Source: Aldrovandia affinis
Lineage: Eukaryota; Chordata; Actinopteri; Notacanthiformes; Halosauridae
DNA length: 64,000 nucleotides
Direction of reading: 5' to 3'
Assembly: GCA_029706075.1 (NCBI GenBank)
Contig: JAINUG010000037.1
Coordinates: 6,285,166-6,349,165 of the forward strand
Positions 60,701 through 64,000 of the stretch are shown in pieces. The position numbers and the translations under genes were made by a program. The notes beneath the pieces are model-generated. The model saw only the letters and a list, made by a program, of their open reading frames with translations. It was not told the DNA's origin and did not search any database. Position 1 is the first letter of the stretch, and each line of letters starts with the position of its first letter.

Positions 60701-60825
60701 ACATCAACATTTTCAGCGTGAAGGAAGTGCGGGAGAGGACTCTGGATGTGCGGTTCTCTGTGCATAGCACCCCCTTTCTGAGACCAGAGAAACTGCATGG
60801 CTACCTCGCTGCACACAAGCAGAAG
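2333..60825 (+). CDS. Neural-cadherin-like (type III classic cadherin) gene, partial, 19 exons
   Basis: Spliced product of 1634 codons joined from 19 exons, listed one by one below; phases agree at all 18 junctions and all introns are GT-AG. Seen: one partial plus thirteen full cadherin repeats, each with most of the motifs for calcium binding (xEx, DxD, DRE or DYE, DxNDNxP), then a degenerate repeat with the motif [19 protein letters not shown] and VSDGVWPD, then a block rich in charged residues with DNINIFSV and RPEKL. Known: this order (cadherin repeats, degenerate last repeat, then the non-chordate/Fcc box) marks type III classic cadherins, homophilic calcium-dependent adhesion proteins of the plasma membrane acting in neural tissue. 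Inferred: the EGF/laminin-G, transmembrane and catenin-binding parts lie beyond 64000. FAT, dachsous and protocadherins also have cadherin repeats but lack the terminal block. Identity as a cadherin is near certain; the subfamily is likely. Confidence 0.95.
2583..2668. repeat. CA-rich microsatellite
   Basis: Interrupted (CA)n tract about 25 bases after the exon 1 donor. Open frames across it on both strands are low-complexity. Confidence 0.85.
4568..4628. repeat. TG and TA dinucleotide tract
   Basis: (TG)n followed by (TA)n abutting the left end of the Tc1 element; a further TA run abuts its right end (5511-5524). Tc1 elements insert at TA, so the TA run may be the target. Confidence 0.75.
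4629..5512 (+). mobile_element. Degenerate Tc1-like transposon with ~170-bp inverted repeats
   Basis: The left end 'cactaccggtcaaaagtttt' (4631) and right end 'aaaacttttgacctgtagtg' (to 5511) are inverted copies, and the match continues inward for about 170 bases (for example 'ttaggttaccaaaaactgaa' on the left against 'ttcagtttttggtaacctaa' on the right). The interior (about 4815-5310) keeps broken Tc1 transposase: a helix-turn-helix-like RSGRPKA stretch, then [16 protein letters not shown], then [17 protein letters not shown], in shifting frames with stops. The distal catalytic part is missing, so it is not autonomous. Confidence 0.85.
6358..6562 (+). CDS. Exon 2: body of EC2
   Basis: Acceptor ccaccacag ends at 6357; the exon starts with one base completing a proline codon split with exon 1 and ends after GAG (phase 0), donor GTGGGT at 6563. 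Residues 76-143. Reads [32 protein letters not shown] and [14 protein letters not shown]2 lacks the DxD motif normally found near its first strands (VAPAVS stands there). A DFES sequence holds the DRE position. Confidence 0.95.
8395..8779 (+). mobile_element. tRNA-derived SINE, copy 1, with target-site duplication
   Basis: It starts with a tRNA-like head: a box A-like 'tggcgttgcgg' (8405) and a perfect box B 'ggttcgaaacc' (8464). A body and an A-rich tail follow. The 12-base duplication 'atggcatagctg' flanks it exactly (8383-8394 and 8780-8791), which shows insertion by retrotransposition and gives its limits. An 8-bp perfect stem with a TTCG loop lies at 8423-8442 between box A and box B. 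Other copies: 41966-42379 (+) and 34566-34680 (-). Confidence 0.88.
9415..9965 (+). mobile_element. Internally deleted Tc1-like element, copy 1
   Basis: Terminal repeats 'cactaccggtcaaaagtttg' and 'caaacttttgaccggtagtg' are flanked by TA on both sides. The interior keeps only the end of the transposase: a [13 protein letters not shown]-type stretch (second catalytic aspartate region) and [11 protein letters not shown] (catalytic glutamate region). The same left breakpoint occurs in the copy at 31795-32330, so this is a non-autonomous subfamily. Confidence 0.88.
11100..11460 (+). mobile_element. LINE reverse transcriptase relic
   Basis: Across shifting frames the + strand reads [11 protein letters not shown], then [10 protein letters not shown]-like sequence near 11241-11270 (the YADD catalytic motif with the last D changed to N), then [18 protein letters not shown]. 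These are palm-domain motifs of a LINE reverse transcriptase. Stops and frameshifts make it dead. It sits about 400 bases before exon 3. Confidence 0.7.
11867..11978 (+). CDS. Exon 3: EC2-EC3 linker
   Basis: Acceptor ttcaacag to 11866, donor GTGAGT at 11979. Enters in phase 0, leaves in phase 1. Residues 144-180. Reads [15 protein letters not shown], an EC2-EC3 linker with DENDCVP in place of the usual DxNDNxP, then the first strand of EC3 with VPET. Confidence 0.95.
12004..12319. mobile_element. hAT-like short inverted-repeat element (MITE)
   Basis: The ends 'cagtgcttaaattg' and 'caaattaagcactg' are inverted copies, with 'gccggggc' inverted further in. Flanks 'ggtatagc' (11996) and 'ggtataac' (12320) match at 7 of 8 bases, fitting an 8-bp hAT target duplication. 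316 bp, no coding capacity. Confidence 0.75.
13978..14200. repeat. Dispersed repeat, likely retroelement debris
   Basis: Begins 'ataagaacataagaac' and includes 'cacctgtggcctcttgttc', which resembles widely dispersed fish repeats. Recognition is from memory only. Confidence 0.35.
14387..15770 (-). mobile_element. hAT transposon relic with ZMYM1-like transposase fragment
   Basis: The ends 'cagggccgc' and 'gtggcccta' are inverted copies with 8-base flanks 'cttgcaag' (14379) and 'cttgcagg' (15771), 7 of 8 matching, typical of hAT. The - strand frame at 14359-14685 contains [15 protein letters not shown] and [20 protein letters not shown], which resembles the region just after the zinc finger in hAT/ZMYM1-like transposases. 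The catalytic part is missing and the frame ends at the 14387 boundary. It is a dead, internally deleted copy. Confidence 0.72.
16460..16483. repeat. (GGGGT)n short tandem repeat
   Basis: Four GGGGT units in a row on the + strand, G-quadruplex-like in composition, 215 bases before exon 4. Confidence 0.8.
16698..16947 (+). CDS. Exon 4: EC3
   Basis: Acceptor tttgcccag to 16697; the first two bases complete a valine codon. Donor GTGAGT at 16948, phase 2. Residues 182-263. Shows [13 protein letters not shown] (DxD motif), [20 protein letters not shown] and the linker NVNDEAP (residues 252-258). A longer + frame over the same bases (16627-16920) does not read as cadherin and is a shadow. Confidence 0.96.
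18312..18415. repeat. Dispersed repeat fragment
   Basis: 'cctttattttaccaggtaaa' followed by 'cgttgagattaaatgtc' and 'ttacctggccaaga' matches a motif I know as dispersed in teleost introns; class not established. Confidence 0.4.
20123..20211 (+). repeat. Two-copy direct repeat, 54-bp spacing
   Basis: A 35-base unit beginning 'gttttatgacagttccaaac' at 20123 recurs at 20177 with one difference near its end. Confidence 0.85.
20526..20735. repeat. Imperfect TG-rich tract
   Basis: About 200 bases of interrupted (TG)n/(TGTA)n. The + open frames here are low-complexity (runs of V, C and L). Confidence 0.8.
21195..21722 (-). mobile_element. Tc1-like element, 'aactgccaaaataaagg' family
   Basis: Left end 'ggtaactgccaaaataaagg' and right end 'cctttattttagttacct' are inverted copies. 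On the - strand the interior reads [37 protein letters not shown], and then [20 protein letters not shown], the C-terminal part of a Tc1-type transposase with frame breaks. Related copies lie at 33760, 53904, 31403, 37098 and 38605. Confidence 0.78.
21736..21774. repeat. (ATT)n microsatellite
   Basis: About 13 ATT/TTA units directly beside the right end of the Tc1-like element. Confidence 0.9.
23401..23543 (+). CDS. Exon 5: first half of EC4
   Basis: Acceptor ctgcccacag to 23400; one base completes a threonine codon. Donor GTGCCT at 23544, phase 1. Residues 265-311. Reads [32 protein letters not shown] and [11 protein letters not shown]: the xEx and DxD calcium motifs of EC4. Confidence 0.95.
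23544..25916 (+). other. Intron 5
   Basis: No repeat or gene recognised apart from a short CT run near 25520-25545. Confidence 0.75.
25917..26089 (+). CDS. Exon 6: second half of EC4
   Basis: Acceptor ctttgcag to 25916, donor GTACAG at 26090, phase 0 at the end. Residues 313-369. Reads [32 protein letters not shown] (two N-glycosylation sequons) and the linker DVNNNKPIF. The DRE motif expected before GLEY is absent (HPPPKLQ stands there). Confidence 0.95.
26121..26328 (+). mobile_element. tRNA-derived SINE with LINE-type tail
   Basis: The head 'tagtgtaatggctaagga' has a box A-like motif, and 'gaggttgcaggtttgattt' is a degenerate box B. The body is 'cagtaaatatccagctgtat' and the tail 'gtgctctgcataagagca' resembles the LINE tail at 880-935. 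A second member is at 35405-35622. Starts about 30 bases after the exon 6 donor. Confidence 0.72.
26765..27065. repeat. CA-rich microsatellite region
   Basis: Interrupted (CA)n with a pure run near 26963-27005. Open frames on both strands are repeats of H/T or V/C. Confidence 0.9.
27430..27480. repeat. (GT)n microsatellite
   Basis: An uninterrupted run of about 25 GT units. Confidence 0.95.
27652..27750 (+). repeat. (CT)n tract forming the exon 7 polypyrimidine tract
   Basis: Nearly pure (CT)n, broken by a few TTT and CCT, running into the AG acceptor at 27751-27752. It occupies the whole polypyrimidine position and probably pushes the branch point about 100 bases upstream, or into the repeat itself. 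Confidence 0.93.
27753..27921 (+). CDS. Exon 7: first half of EC5
   Basis: Acceptor AG at 27751-27752 ends a nearly 100-base CT tract; donor GTGCAA at 27922, phase 1. Residues 370-425. Reads [29 protein letters not shown] and AFSIHPDTG, the usual opening of a calcium-binding cadherin repeat. The start is fixed by continuation of the exon 6 frame (KPIFEK then CQQY). Confidence 0.95.
27922..30670 (+). other. Intron 7
   Basis: The 89-bp minisatellite at its start. Nothing firm at 28270-30100. A protein-like - strand frame at 30102-30350 is listed as a finding. Confidence 0.75.
27990..28262 (+). repeat. Minisatellite, 89-bp period
   Basis: 'gtatggggtagtg' occurs at 28021, 28110 and 28199, giving an 89-bp period and about 2.7 units. 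Each unit is itself made of related sub-blocks around 'agcagt'. It begins about 70 bases after the exon 7 donor. Confidence 0.88.
30671..30841 (+). CDS. Exon 8: second half of EC5, linker to EC6
   Basis: Acceptor cctttttcag to 30670, donor GTGAGT at 30842, phase 1. Residues 427-482. Reads [20 protein letters not shown] and [10 protein letters not shown] (residues 467-476), a fully canonical DRE motif and linker. Confidence 0.96.
30842..31195 (+). other. Intron 8
   Basis: 354 bp, mostly a degenerate tandem repeat. Confidence 0.9.
30900..31090 (+). repeat. Degenerate tandem repeat after exon 8
   Basis: Units of roughly 45-55 bases carry 'tacaaagcgtgagtct', 'taccaagcgtgaatctcag' and 'taccaagcatgagttt' with 'cagtcactgtg' between. 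It fills most of the 354-bp intron 8. Confidence 0.75.
31196..31368 (+). CDS. Exon 9: first half of EC6
   Basis: Acceptor tttcacacag to 31195; two bases complete a tyrosine codon. Donor GTGAGG at 31369, phase 0. Residues 484-540. Reads [20 protein letters not shown] and [15 protein letters not shown]. DxD is present (HDDD), but no DRE-type motif follows the GWVYV strand. Confidence 0.95.
31403..31500 (+). mobile_element. Fragment of the 'aactgcc' Tc1-like family
   Basis: 'gatgggagtggtctctttc' followed by 'aggatgacaatgcccccat' and 'cagggcacgagt' matches the interior of the copy at 53904-54453. Confidence 0.65.
31795..32330 (+). mobile_element. Internally deleted Tc1-like element, copy 2
   Basis: Ends 'cagtaccagtcaaaagtttg' and 'caaacttttgactggtactg' are flanked by TA. 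It is near-identical to 9415-9965 over its length, apart from a small indel around 31920 and scattered changes. Same residual transposase: the KHTLKLC region and [15 protein letters not shown]. Confidence 0.9.
32657..32824 (+). CDS. Exon 10: second half of EC6, start of EC7
   Basis: Acceptor tttcttcag to 32656, donor GTGCGT at 32825; enters and leaves in phase 0. Residues 541-596. Reads [20 protein letters not shown], then NVKNQPPRW (residues 568-576) where DxNDNxPxF is expected, then YDVVIPENT opening EC7. The linker keeps its proline but has lost both aspartates. A second possible donor three bases earlier (32822) would drop one valine. Confidence 0.94.
32869..33152. mobile_element. hAT-like MITE with 8-bp target duplication
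   Basis: The left end 'cagtggcttgcaaagt' and the inverted right end 'cagcggttcgccaaat' match at most positions. Flanks are 'atgtaggc' (32861) and 'atataggc' (33153), 7 of 8 matching. 284 bp, no coding capacity. Confidence 0.72.
33760..34020 (+). mobile_element. Short MITE of the 'aactgcc' Tc1-like family
   Basis: 'caggtaactgccaaaataaa' at the left and 'ttattttggcagatacctg' at the right, flanked by TA (33758 and 34021). Interior fragments 'gatgggagtggtctcttcc' and 'gcacgagtgatcactg' are shared with the longer copies. Confidence 0.82.
34566..34680 (-). mobile_element. tRNA-derived SINE, copy 3 (head only)
   Basis: The - strand reads 'cagatagcctaacgcacc', then 'tgcctatcagggacg', then 'cagttcgaaacccatctct' and 'aagaccggcc', in the same order as the heads at 8395 and 41966. 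The body and tail are missing. Confidence 0.75.
35020..35269 (+). CDS. Exon 11: body of EC7
   Basis: Acceptor tgtgctcag to 35019, donor GTACTG at 35270, phase 1. Residues 597-679. Reads [40 protein letters not shown] and VYINVT. No DxD motif at AISPLGD, so with the NVKNQPP linker the EC6-EC7 junction lacks most calcium ligands. LDYEAT is normal. Confidence 0.96.
35405..35622 (+). mobile_element. tRNA-derived SINE with LINE-type tail, copy 2
   Basis: 'cagtgtagtataacggatag' and 'cttgtaatgcaaagattgca' form the head, 'cagtaaatatccagctgca' the body, and 'gtcgctctggataagagctt' the tail. It is related to the copy at 26121 and shares its tail with the LINE relic at 868-1195. Confidence 0.8.
36735..37060 (-). 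mobile_element. L2-like LINE ORF2 C-terminal relic
   Basis: The - strand stays open for about 120 codons: [40 protein letters not shown] and [14 protein letters not shown]. This is the conserved block after the reverse transcriptase of L2-type fish LINEs. The SINE at 35405 has a matching tail type. Confidence 0.82.
37098..37205 (+). mobile_element. Fragment of the 'aactgcc' Tc1-like family
   Basis: 'agggcaaggcaaatgccaat' is followed by 'aagccattctgagtgatcac', 'ctatggtgaagctttt' and 'cctgagtggtctcttccaga', the same order as the interior of the copy at 53904. No end repeats seen. Confidence 0.65.
38605..38823 (+). mobile_element. Probable truncated 'aactgcc' family element with unrelated interior
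   Basis: 'aacacttgagtaaatgagga' resembles the left end of the copy at 33760, and 'gccagttacctgtat' is a right end of the family. The GC-rich interior (38640-38790) is not shared with the other copies. Confidence 0.5.
40357..40484 (+). CDS. Exon 12: EC7-EC8 linker and first half of EC8
   Basis: Acceptor tttttcccag to 40356, donor GTCTGT at 40485, phase 0. Residues 681-722, with residue 680 (D) split from exon 11. Reads DVNDNVPFF (canonical linker), [20 protein letters not shown] and [12 protein letters not shown]. The exon is short, with no in-frame start codon of its own; it is supported by frame, splice sites and motifs. Confidence 0.96.
41455..42518 (+). repeat. ~105-bp direct repeat flanking SINE copy 2
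   Basis: The segments 41455-41557 and 42413-42518 are alignable in the same orientation, for example 'caactttgggaggaagga' in both, then 'gtgtagact' and 'ccactatc'. The SINE (41966-42379) lies between them. Confidence 0.82.
41966..42379 (+). mobile_element. tRNA-derived SINE, copy 2
   Basis: Perfect box A 'tagcatagcgg' and box B 'ggttcgaaacc', then the same body as copy 1 ('gccggcttgggtccg', 'caaattgggagaaaaatt') and an A/T-rich tail. Near-matching flanks 'cttaatatg' (41955) and 'ctcaatatg' (42380) are the likely target duplication. Confidence 0.87.
42798..42984 (+). CDS. Exon 13: second half of EC8
   Basis: Acceptor ctgtccctcag to 42797, donor GTGAGC at 42985, phase 1. Residues 723-784. Reads [38 protein letters not shown] and [17 protein letters not shown] is present. 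The loop after STDGW is longer than usual ([10 protein letters not shown]). Confidence 0.95.
42985..44252 (+). other. Intron 13
   Basis: Only the purine-rich tract near its end is recognised. Confidence 0.8.
44080..44220. repeat. Purine-rich (GA/GGGA) tract
   Basis: About 140 bases almost entirely A and G, ending 32 bases before the exon 14 acceptor. The - strand frames here are runs of L, P and S. Confidence 0.85.
44253..44396 (+). CDS. Exon 14: EC8-EC9 linker and start of EC9
   Basis: Acceptor cttccacag to 44252, donor GTATGT at 44397, phase 1. Residues 786-832. Reads [16 protein letters not shown] (canonical linker at 795-801), [18 protein letters not shown] and SANDEDEG, with xEx and DxD motifs complete. 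Confidence 0.96.
44397..46467 (+). other. Intron 14
   Basis: Foldback MITE at 44746-45031. Nothing recognised at 45035-46467. Confidence 0.8.
44746..45031. mobile_element. Foldback MITE
   Basis: The left arm 'cttgaactatacaccataaa' with 'gcctacattacc' is inverted on the right as 'tttatgttgtatagttcaag' preceded by 'atgtaggc'. The arms are each about 100 bases and the outer ends are 'gtaacac' and 'gtgttac'. No coding capacity. Confidence 0.75.
46468..46751 (+). CDS. Exon 15: body of EC9, start of EC10
   Basis: Acceptor gtactgcag to 46467, donor GTGTGT at 46752, phase 0. Residues 834-927. Reads [40 protein letters not shown], the linker NKNDEAPVF (first aspartate replaced by asparagine) and [18 protein letters not shown] opening EC10. 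Confidence 0.96.
46752..49832 (+). other. Intron 15
   Basis: Truncated Tc1 element at 48476-48895. The rest is AT-rich with a short ATT run near 47229; no gene seen. Confidence 0.8.
48476..48895 (-). mobile_element. Truncated Tc1-like element
   Basis: The left end 'cagtgggtataataactatt' is followed by - strand coding relics: [15 protein letters not shown] near the right limit, then [19 protein letters not shown] and TAIIAAKG, the C-terminal end of a Tc1-like transposase. No right inverted repeat was found. Confidence 0.7.
49833..51447 (+). CDS. Exon 16: large exon, EC10 to start of EC15
   Basis: Acceptor atctcctag to 49832, donor GTGAGC at 51448, phase 1. Residues 928-1465, a 1615-bp exon against 94-284 bp for all the others. 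It completes EC10 (LNREER, linker DINDNAP at 1004-1010) and holds EC11 (VPENSP, DLDD, LDREKV, DINDHAP at 1117-1123), EC12 ([27 protein letters not shown] at 1225-1231), EC13 (LPEDVP, DSDSGP, LDRETV, DVNDNSP at 1331-1337) and EC14 ([28 protein letters not shown] at 1446-1453), then enters EC15 with YINSYRG. Sequons NLT, NQT and NNT are present. The last linker lacks its proline, as expected before a degenerate membrane-proximal repeat. Long open frames on the - strand here are shadows caused by high GC. Confidence 0.98.
51448..52007 (+). other. Intron 16
   Basis: 560 bp, nothing recognised apart from a C run at 51466-51481. Confidence 0.85.
52008..52101 (+). CDS. Exon 17: first part of EC15
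   Basis: Acceptor ccttcaacag to 52007, donor GTAAGA at 52102; phase 1 in, phase 2 out. Residues 1467-1496. Reads [19 protein letters not shown], then [12 protein letters not shown]. The [12 protein letters not shown] stretch is a strongly conserved signature of the membrane-proximal repeat in N-cadherin-like type III cadherins, and is the best evidence for the subfamily. Confidence 0.96.
52102..52843 (+). other. Intron 17
   Basis: 742 bp, AT-rich, nothing recognised. Confidence 0.85.
52844..53028 (+). CDS. Exon 18: second part of EC15
   Basis: Acceptor actctcacag to 52843, donor GTACTA at 53029, phase 1. Residues 1498-1558. Reads [40 protein letters not shown] and [16 protein letters not shown]. 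It ends the cadherin region without a DxNDN linker, as expected next to the following non-cadherin block. Confidence 0.96.
53904..54453 (+). mobile_element. Tc1-like element, 'aactgcc' family, longest + copy
   Basis: 'cacaggtaaccaaataaaag' at the left and 'ttattttggcagttacctgt' at the right. The interior retains a Tc1-like block from 'atggtgtggggtacatttt' onward with 'gatgacaatgccttcatcc', and a short insertion of repeated 'tttaca' near 54056-54080. Frames are broken. Confidence 0.8.
55599..57124. mobile_element. Inner inverted-repeat transposon, 'agggccctatttt' ends
   Basis: 'agggccctattttagtg' at the left and 'cacgaaaatagggccct' at the right. Just inside, 'gacggtgtcggtaacgc' and 'ttgcagtttagcgccggc' suggest decayed longer arms. 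It lies 140 bases inside the outer element. A purine-rich 'aggagcgcttctcaaaag' stretch at 55898 is of unknown meaning. No convincing transposase. Confidence 0.7.
57413..57471. repeat. (AAT)n/(ATT)n and (TTGTG)n microsatellites
   Basis: 'aataataataataata' followed by ATT runs and then about five 'ttgtg' units, within the outer transposon. Confidence 0.9.
58902..59422. mobile_element. hAT-like MITE nested in the previous element
   Basis: The left end 'tagtggtgtaacggatc' and the inverted right end 'taggggtgcatcggatc' match at 13 of 17. Flanks 'ctgtattc' and 'ttatattc' agree at 6 of 8. No coding capacity. Confidence 0.7.
59541..59587. repeat. AT-rich hairpin
   Basis: 'gggtatctatatataatat' faces 'tatatataataccc', a near-perfect palindrome of alternating A and T with GC clamps. 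Confidence 0.75.
60599..60825 (+). CDS. Exon 19: start of the post-cadherin NC/Fcc block
   Basis: Acceptor ccctgtacag to 60598, donor GTATCT at 60826, phase 0 at the end. Residues 1560-1634, with residue 1559 (D) split from exon 18. Reads [57 protein letters not shown] and [15 protein letters not shown]. This is not a cadherin fold. It matches the block known as the non-chordate (NC) or Fcc box that precedes the cysteine-rich EGF and laminin-G domains in type III classic cadherins. It is the last coding sequence in the window. Confidence 0.93.
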
Positions 60826-63800
60826 GTATCTCCCAACCTTACTTTTGTACACATATCTATCTATCTGTATATTTATATAACACTATATATTGGGTTTAAA
60901 AATATGTTTTGTACCCAGAAGGATGTATGACACACCAGTCTGGGTGGGTAGGTAACCAAGGTTGTAGCTGCCAATAGCAATTCACTTCAATATGTCCCAG
61001 CATGTATCATCATAGAACAACTGACCTGTTTTAATTTAATGCTCTTTAAAGGGGCACTCTGGCCAAAAGCCATCATTTCATGTACTACCTATTATTTCTT
61101 GTCGATCCATCCACATGGCGTTGTAGAAACTTTTGCATTTCTGTTTTTTTTTCCGTGAGTTGTGAGTGTGCAAATGGCAAATATAATAGGAGTCAGTTTT
61201 CAAATAACTTCCACGCCAAATAACTACACACCAAAATAAAGCAGACTAACTGTAATTCATGTTATTTGGCCACATACAGCCATTTAAAGCTATACATGTT
61301 TGAATTGATAATGGGAATGCAACTATTTTAGCTCTCTTCCAATGAATAATATGCATAATAGTTTCCAAGCAATTCATTTCCCCAACCAATGTGTTTCCTA
61401 CCAGGACTGCTTTCGATTTCACAGCTAAAAAGTATCACTCCTTTGCACACGTCATTCAGGCAAGCAAAGCAGCTAGCAGTGTGGTTTTACCCAGTGTTTA
61501 CTGAAAGTAGCCAGCTCACCCTTGCCCCACAGCTACTCGGCAGAGTATTCAAGCAATCTTTTCCAAATAAGCGATGGTGGATTACATGGCTGAAATTGAT
61601 GGAATTTTACTGTTGAGTTCAGACCAGCTGTATTATAGCATCCAAGCACAATACACTTACAAATACGTAAGTGATATACAAAATGTATCTTCCTGGTTTG
61701 CTGCTGAACTGTAGGTGAAAATTATGCCAATTACTGATTTCTATCTCAAAAAGTTCGCTGGCTGCGAACACTGAACTGAACGACTAAACAGATGCATGTG
61801 CTGCCCTGCTAACAAATGCAGATCCGAATCACTGTGAAAGTACACACAGTGTGTGATGAGTATTGATGGTTTGAAAAAAAGTAGATCCACTTTGGGAAAC
61901 ATCATGTGAAAAAAAGAAAGACCTACCAAGTCTTTATTTTTCATAATGTCAATGTGTGGGCAGAAAAGACAGAAGTTAATCTGGGTTATTTTGGTGTGGA
62001 ATTATTTGGTGTGGAAGTTATTTGACAAATGGCTCCCATTATATTTGCCATTTGGATGCTCATGACTCAAACGGAAACAGACATCAATGCAAAACTATTG
62101 ACAATGCCATGTGGATGGATCGACAAGACATATAGCAAGTAGTGCATCATGAAATTCAGTTTTTTGTTCTGAGTGCCCCTTTAACATTGGTTTCCTTAAA
62201 CTTTGTGAGGTTGGTTTCTTTCATGTGGATGCCGTATTGCCAGGGTAAATGGATTTGTAAAGTAAAATGGTGTCTCAAATTTTTTTTAATCATTATTTTT
62301 AGCATTAATTACACAAAACATTAGTGTGACTCCAATGAACACTACATTTACAAAACGGCATCATTGCTGCTGTTGAGCTTAGGGCACATGAATCATAACC
62401 AAATATATCAAACAAAACCATTACCATATCAAATGATGTTAATTACAGAGTGTGTCCTTTTGTTCTACAAAACTATTTAAATATCTTGTATGTCCTTAAT
62501 TTGCTGCTAATGGTCACAGCAGGCCTGGCATAAACTTCACTGGAGTGTTTATTTCTCTCAAGGAAATCCTAACCCACTCTATGACGAGTGCTATATTCAG
62601 CTCAGAAAGTGTGTGGGCTCACTGTACCCAGAACCAATTCAGGGCATTCTGGTTAATTCTGGTTAATCTCAGGAGAAAATGGGATGACCACTCCATAACA
62701 CACATTTGTTTTCCAGGAAAGTGTCAGATGTCTGATATGTGGACATGTGAGATCATGACATTTTATGGCATTACTTTGCACAAAGATGCAATGAGGGAGA
62801 TGAGAATATTGTCTGTAGCATTGCAGATTGAGCTAGAAATTAGATCAGCAGTGATTCACATCCATAATGTATTACAGCCCATAACACCACATTTATACAT
62901 CTAAACCGATCCACTTGTGCCAAGCAATGCCTATTCAATTCCAATTCCAAATGTACGTCATCAAAAATAGGACTTGAGTCAGACTCAAGTCCAAGTCAAA
63001 TCTGCCTATTGGGTATACTTATCTTGTTTGTGAGTGATGATACTTGGCTGTCCTCATTGTTGATGGTCTGGAGATCTCAAAACAGGCATGATATTGTTGA
63101 ATGCTGAAAACCAAGTCATGTGGAATCTCTGGCCATCAACATTCCTGTCCTCAGCATCACAATGGCCTCTTAGAGCATTTGTGGCATTTTAATTAAGCCA
63201 TCTCGATGAATCTTTTCCCTCACATTTTACAGTTGGAGTGGGTGAAAAATGATATACCAAAACTATATATGGTATGGTAGAAATACATGTTACTGAGATA
63301 AGTTTTTCATTATTTGAGCAATTGTGAGTTAGAAAAGATGAGAATTAAATATGTTTTTGGATTTCTTAGTTAATATAGATTTCCGATTAAAAATGGCAGC
63401 CAAATGACTTTGTTGCCTAATTCATGAGTTTCAGTATTTCTTTAAGTTAATAGTCTGCAAGTGAAAAGCTAAAAAACATCTAGCTAGCTGTCATATAAAC
63501 CATATATATGTAATATGTTTAGCATATCTTGGCTAGATATGAAAAAAATTGTTTAATACTTATTTTCTTGCTTTATAAACTAGAATTAAATGATTTTCAC
63601 AATTTTTCTGTGAATGTATATTTCTGAGGAACTATGGGAGTGTGATTATGAAACTAATAATAAGGGATAATACGTTTATAAATAATATTTTCTAAAAATA
63701 AAACCCTATGTGAAATTCTAAATAGTGTGCAGCATAGAATAAAACTTGATGTGGGGACAATGGACTTGTAATGGACGTGCTTGATGTTTGTAATTGTTTT

Positions 63801-64000
63801 ATTGATGCCCATTGTTTGTTCAGGTAGTTATATTTTTTATTTCCAAATGGGGACACAATATGAACCATTTCTGTAGAATCACCTATATATTTATTCTCTT
63901 AGGAATTACTGTAAGAATGCCATTTTTCTGTACACTGATTATGGAACTCCACACTGGCATTCTGACAAGTTAACTAGTGTGCAAAGCAATGCACCTCACT
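60826..64000 (+). other. Intron after exon 19, open at window end
   Basis: Holds the TTAA element. 62190-64000 is AT-rich with no recognised gene or repeat, and no further cadherin, EGF or laminin-G exon was found. Confidence 0.75.
61050..62180. mobile_element. TTAA-flanked element with ~200-bp inverted repeats
   Basis: TTAA lies directly outside both ends (61046-61049 and 62181-62184). The ends are 'aggggcactct' and 'gagtgcccct'. The arms match inward for about 200 bases: 'cttgtcgatccatccacatg' on the left, 'catgtggatggatcgacaag' on the right, then 'gcaaatggcaaatataata' against 'attatatttgccatttgga'. TTAA targets are typical of piggyBac-type transposons. No transposase was recognised in the 700-base centre. 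Confidence 0.75.

Noticed and set aside
60826-64000. Search for the EGF, laminin-G, membrane or cytoplasmic exons
   Set aside because: No cysteine-rich or laminin-G-like frame with splice sites was found; they must lie beyond the window.

Overview
The window is nuclear DNA from a vertebrate, almost certainly a ray-finned fish. It holds 19 short coding exons with GT-AG introns, long AT-rich introns, CA/GT, CT and ATT microsatellites, many Tc1-like and hAT-like DNA transposon relics, tRNA-derived SINEs, and LINE/SINE 3' tails of a kind widespread in teleosts. The two SINEs ending in a 'cgctctggataagag' tail recall eel-type SINEs, so an elopomorph is possible, but I cannot show this.

There is one protein-coding gene, on the + strand and open at both ends. 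Its 19 exons run from 2333 to 60825. I set every splice site by hand; all are AG/GT and every junction keeps the frame, giving 1634 codons with no stop. Residue numbers below count from the first full codon, at 2335. The product is a large cadherin ectodomain: the second half of one cadherin repeat (EC1 here), thirteen more repeats (EC2-EC14), a degenerate membrane-proximal repeat (EC15), and the start of the conserved block that follows the repeats in type III classic cadherins (Drosophila N-cadherin / chicken Hz-cadherin family, called neural-cadherin-like in fish). The signal peptide and first repeats lie upstream of the window. The EGF/laminin-G block, membrane segment and catenin-binding tail expected for the family would lie downstream.

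Layout: 1-2332 is intron with a LINE relic. 2333-35269 holds exons 1-11 (EC1-EC7), with introns carrying Tc1 relics, a SINE, a hAT relic and two short hAT-like elements. 35270-51447 holds exons 12-16 (EC8-EC14), including one unusually large 1615-bp exon. 52008-53028 holds exons 17-18 (EC15). Intron 18 (53029-60598) is a pile-up of nested inverted-repeat transposons. Exon 19 (60599-60825) begins the post-cadherin block. The rest, to 64000, is intron with one TTAA-flanked element that has long inverted repeats.

I found no RNA gene, CRISPR array, promoter or second host gene. The most interesting points are two interdomain linkers that lack the calcium-binding residues, the microsatellite serving as the polypyrimidine tract of exon 7, the nested transposon block, and several small transposon families present in more than one copy, some with readable target-site duplications.
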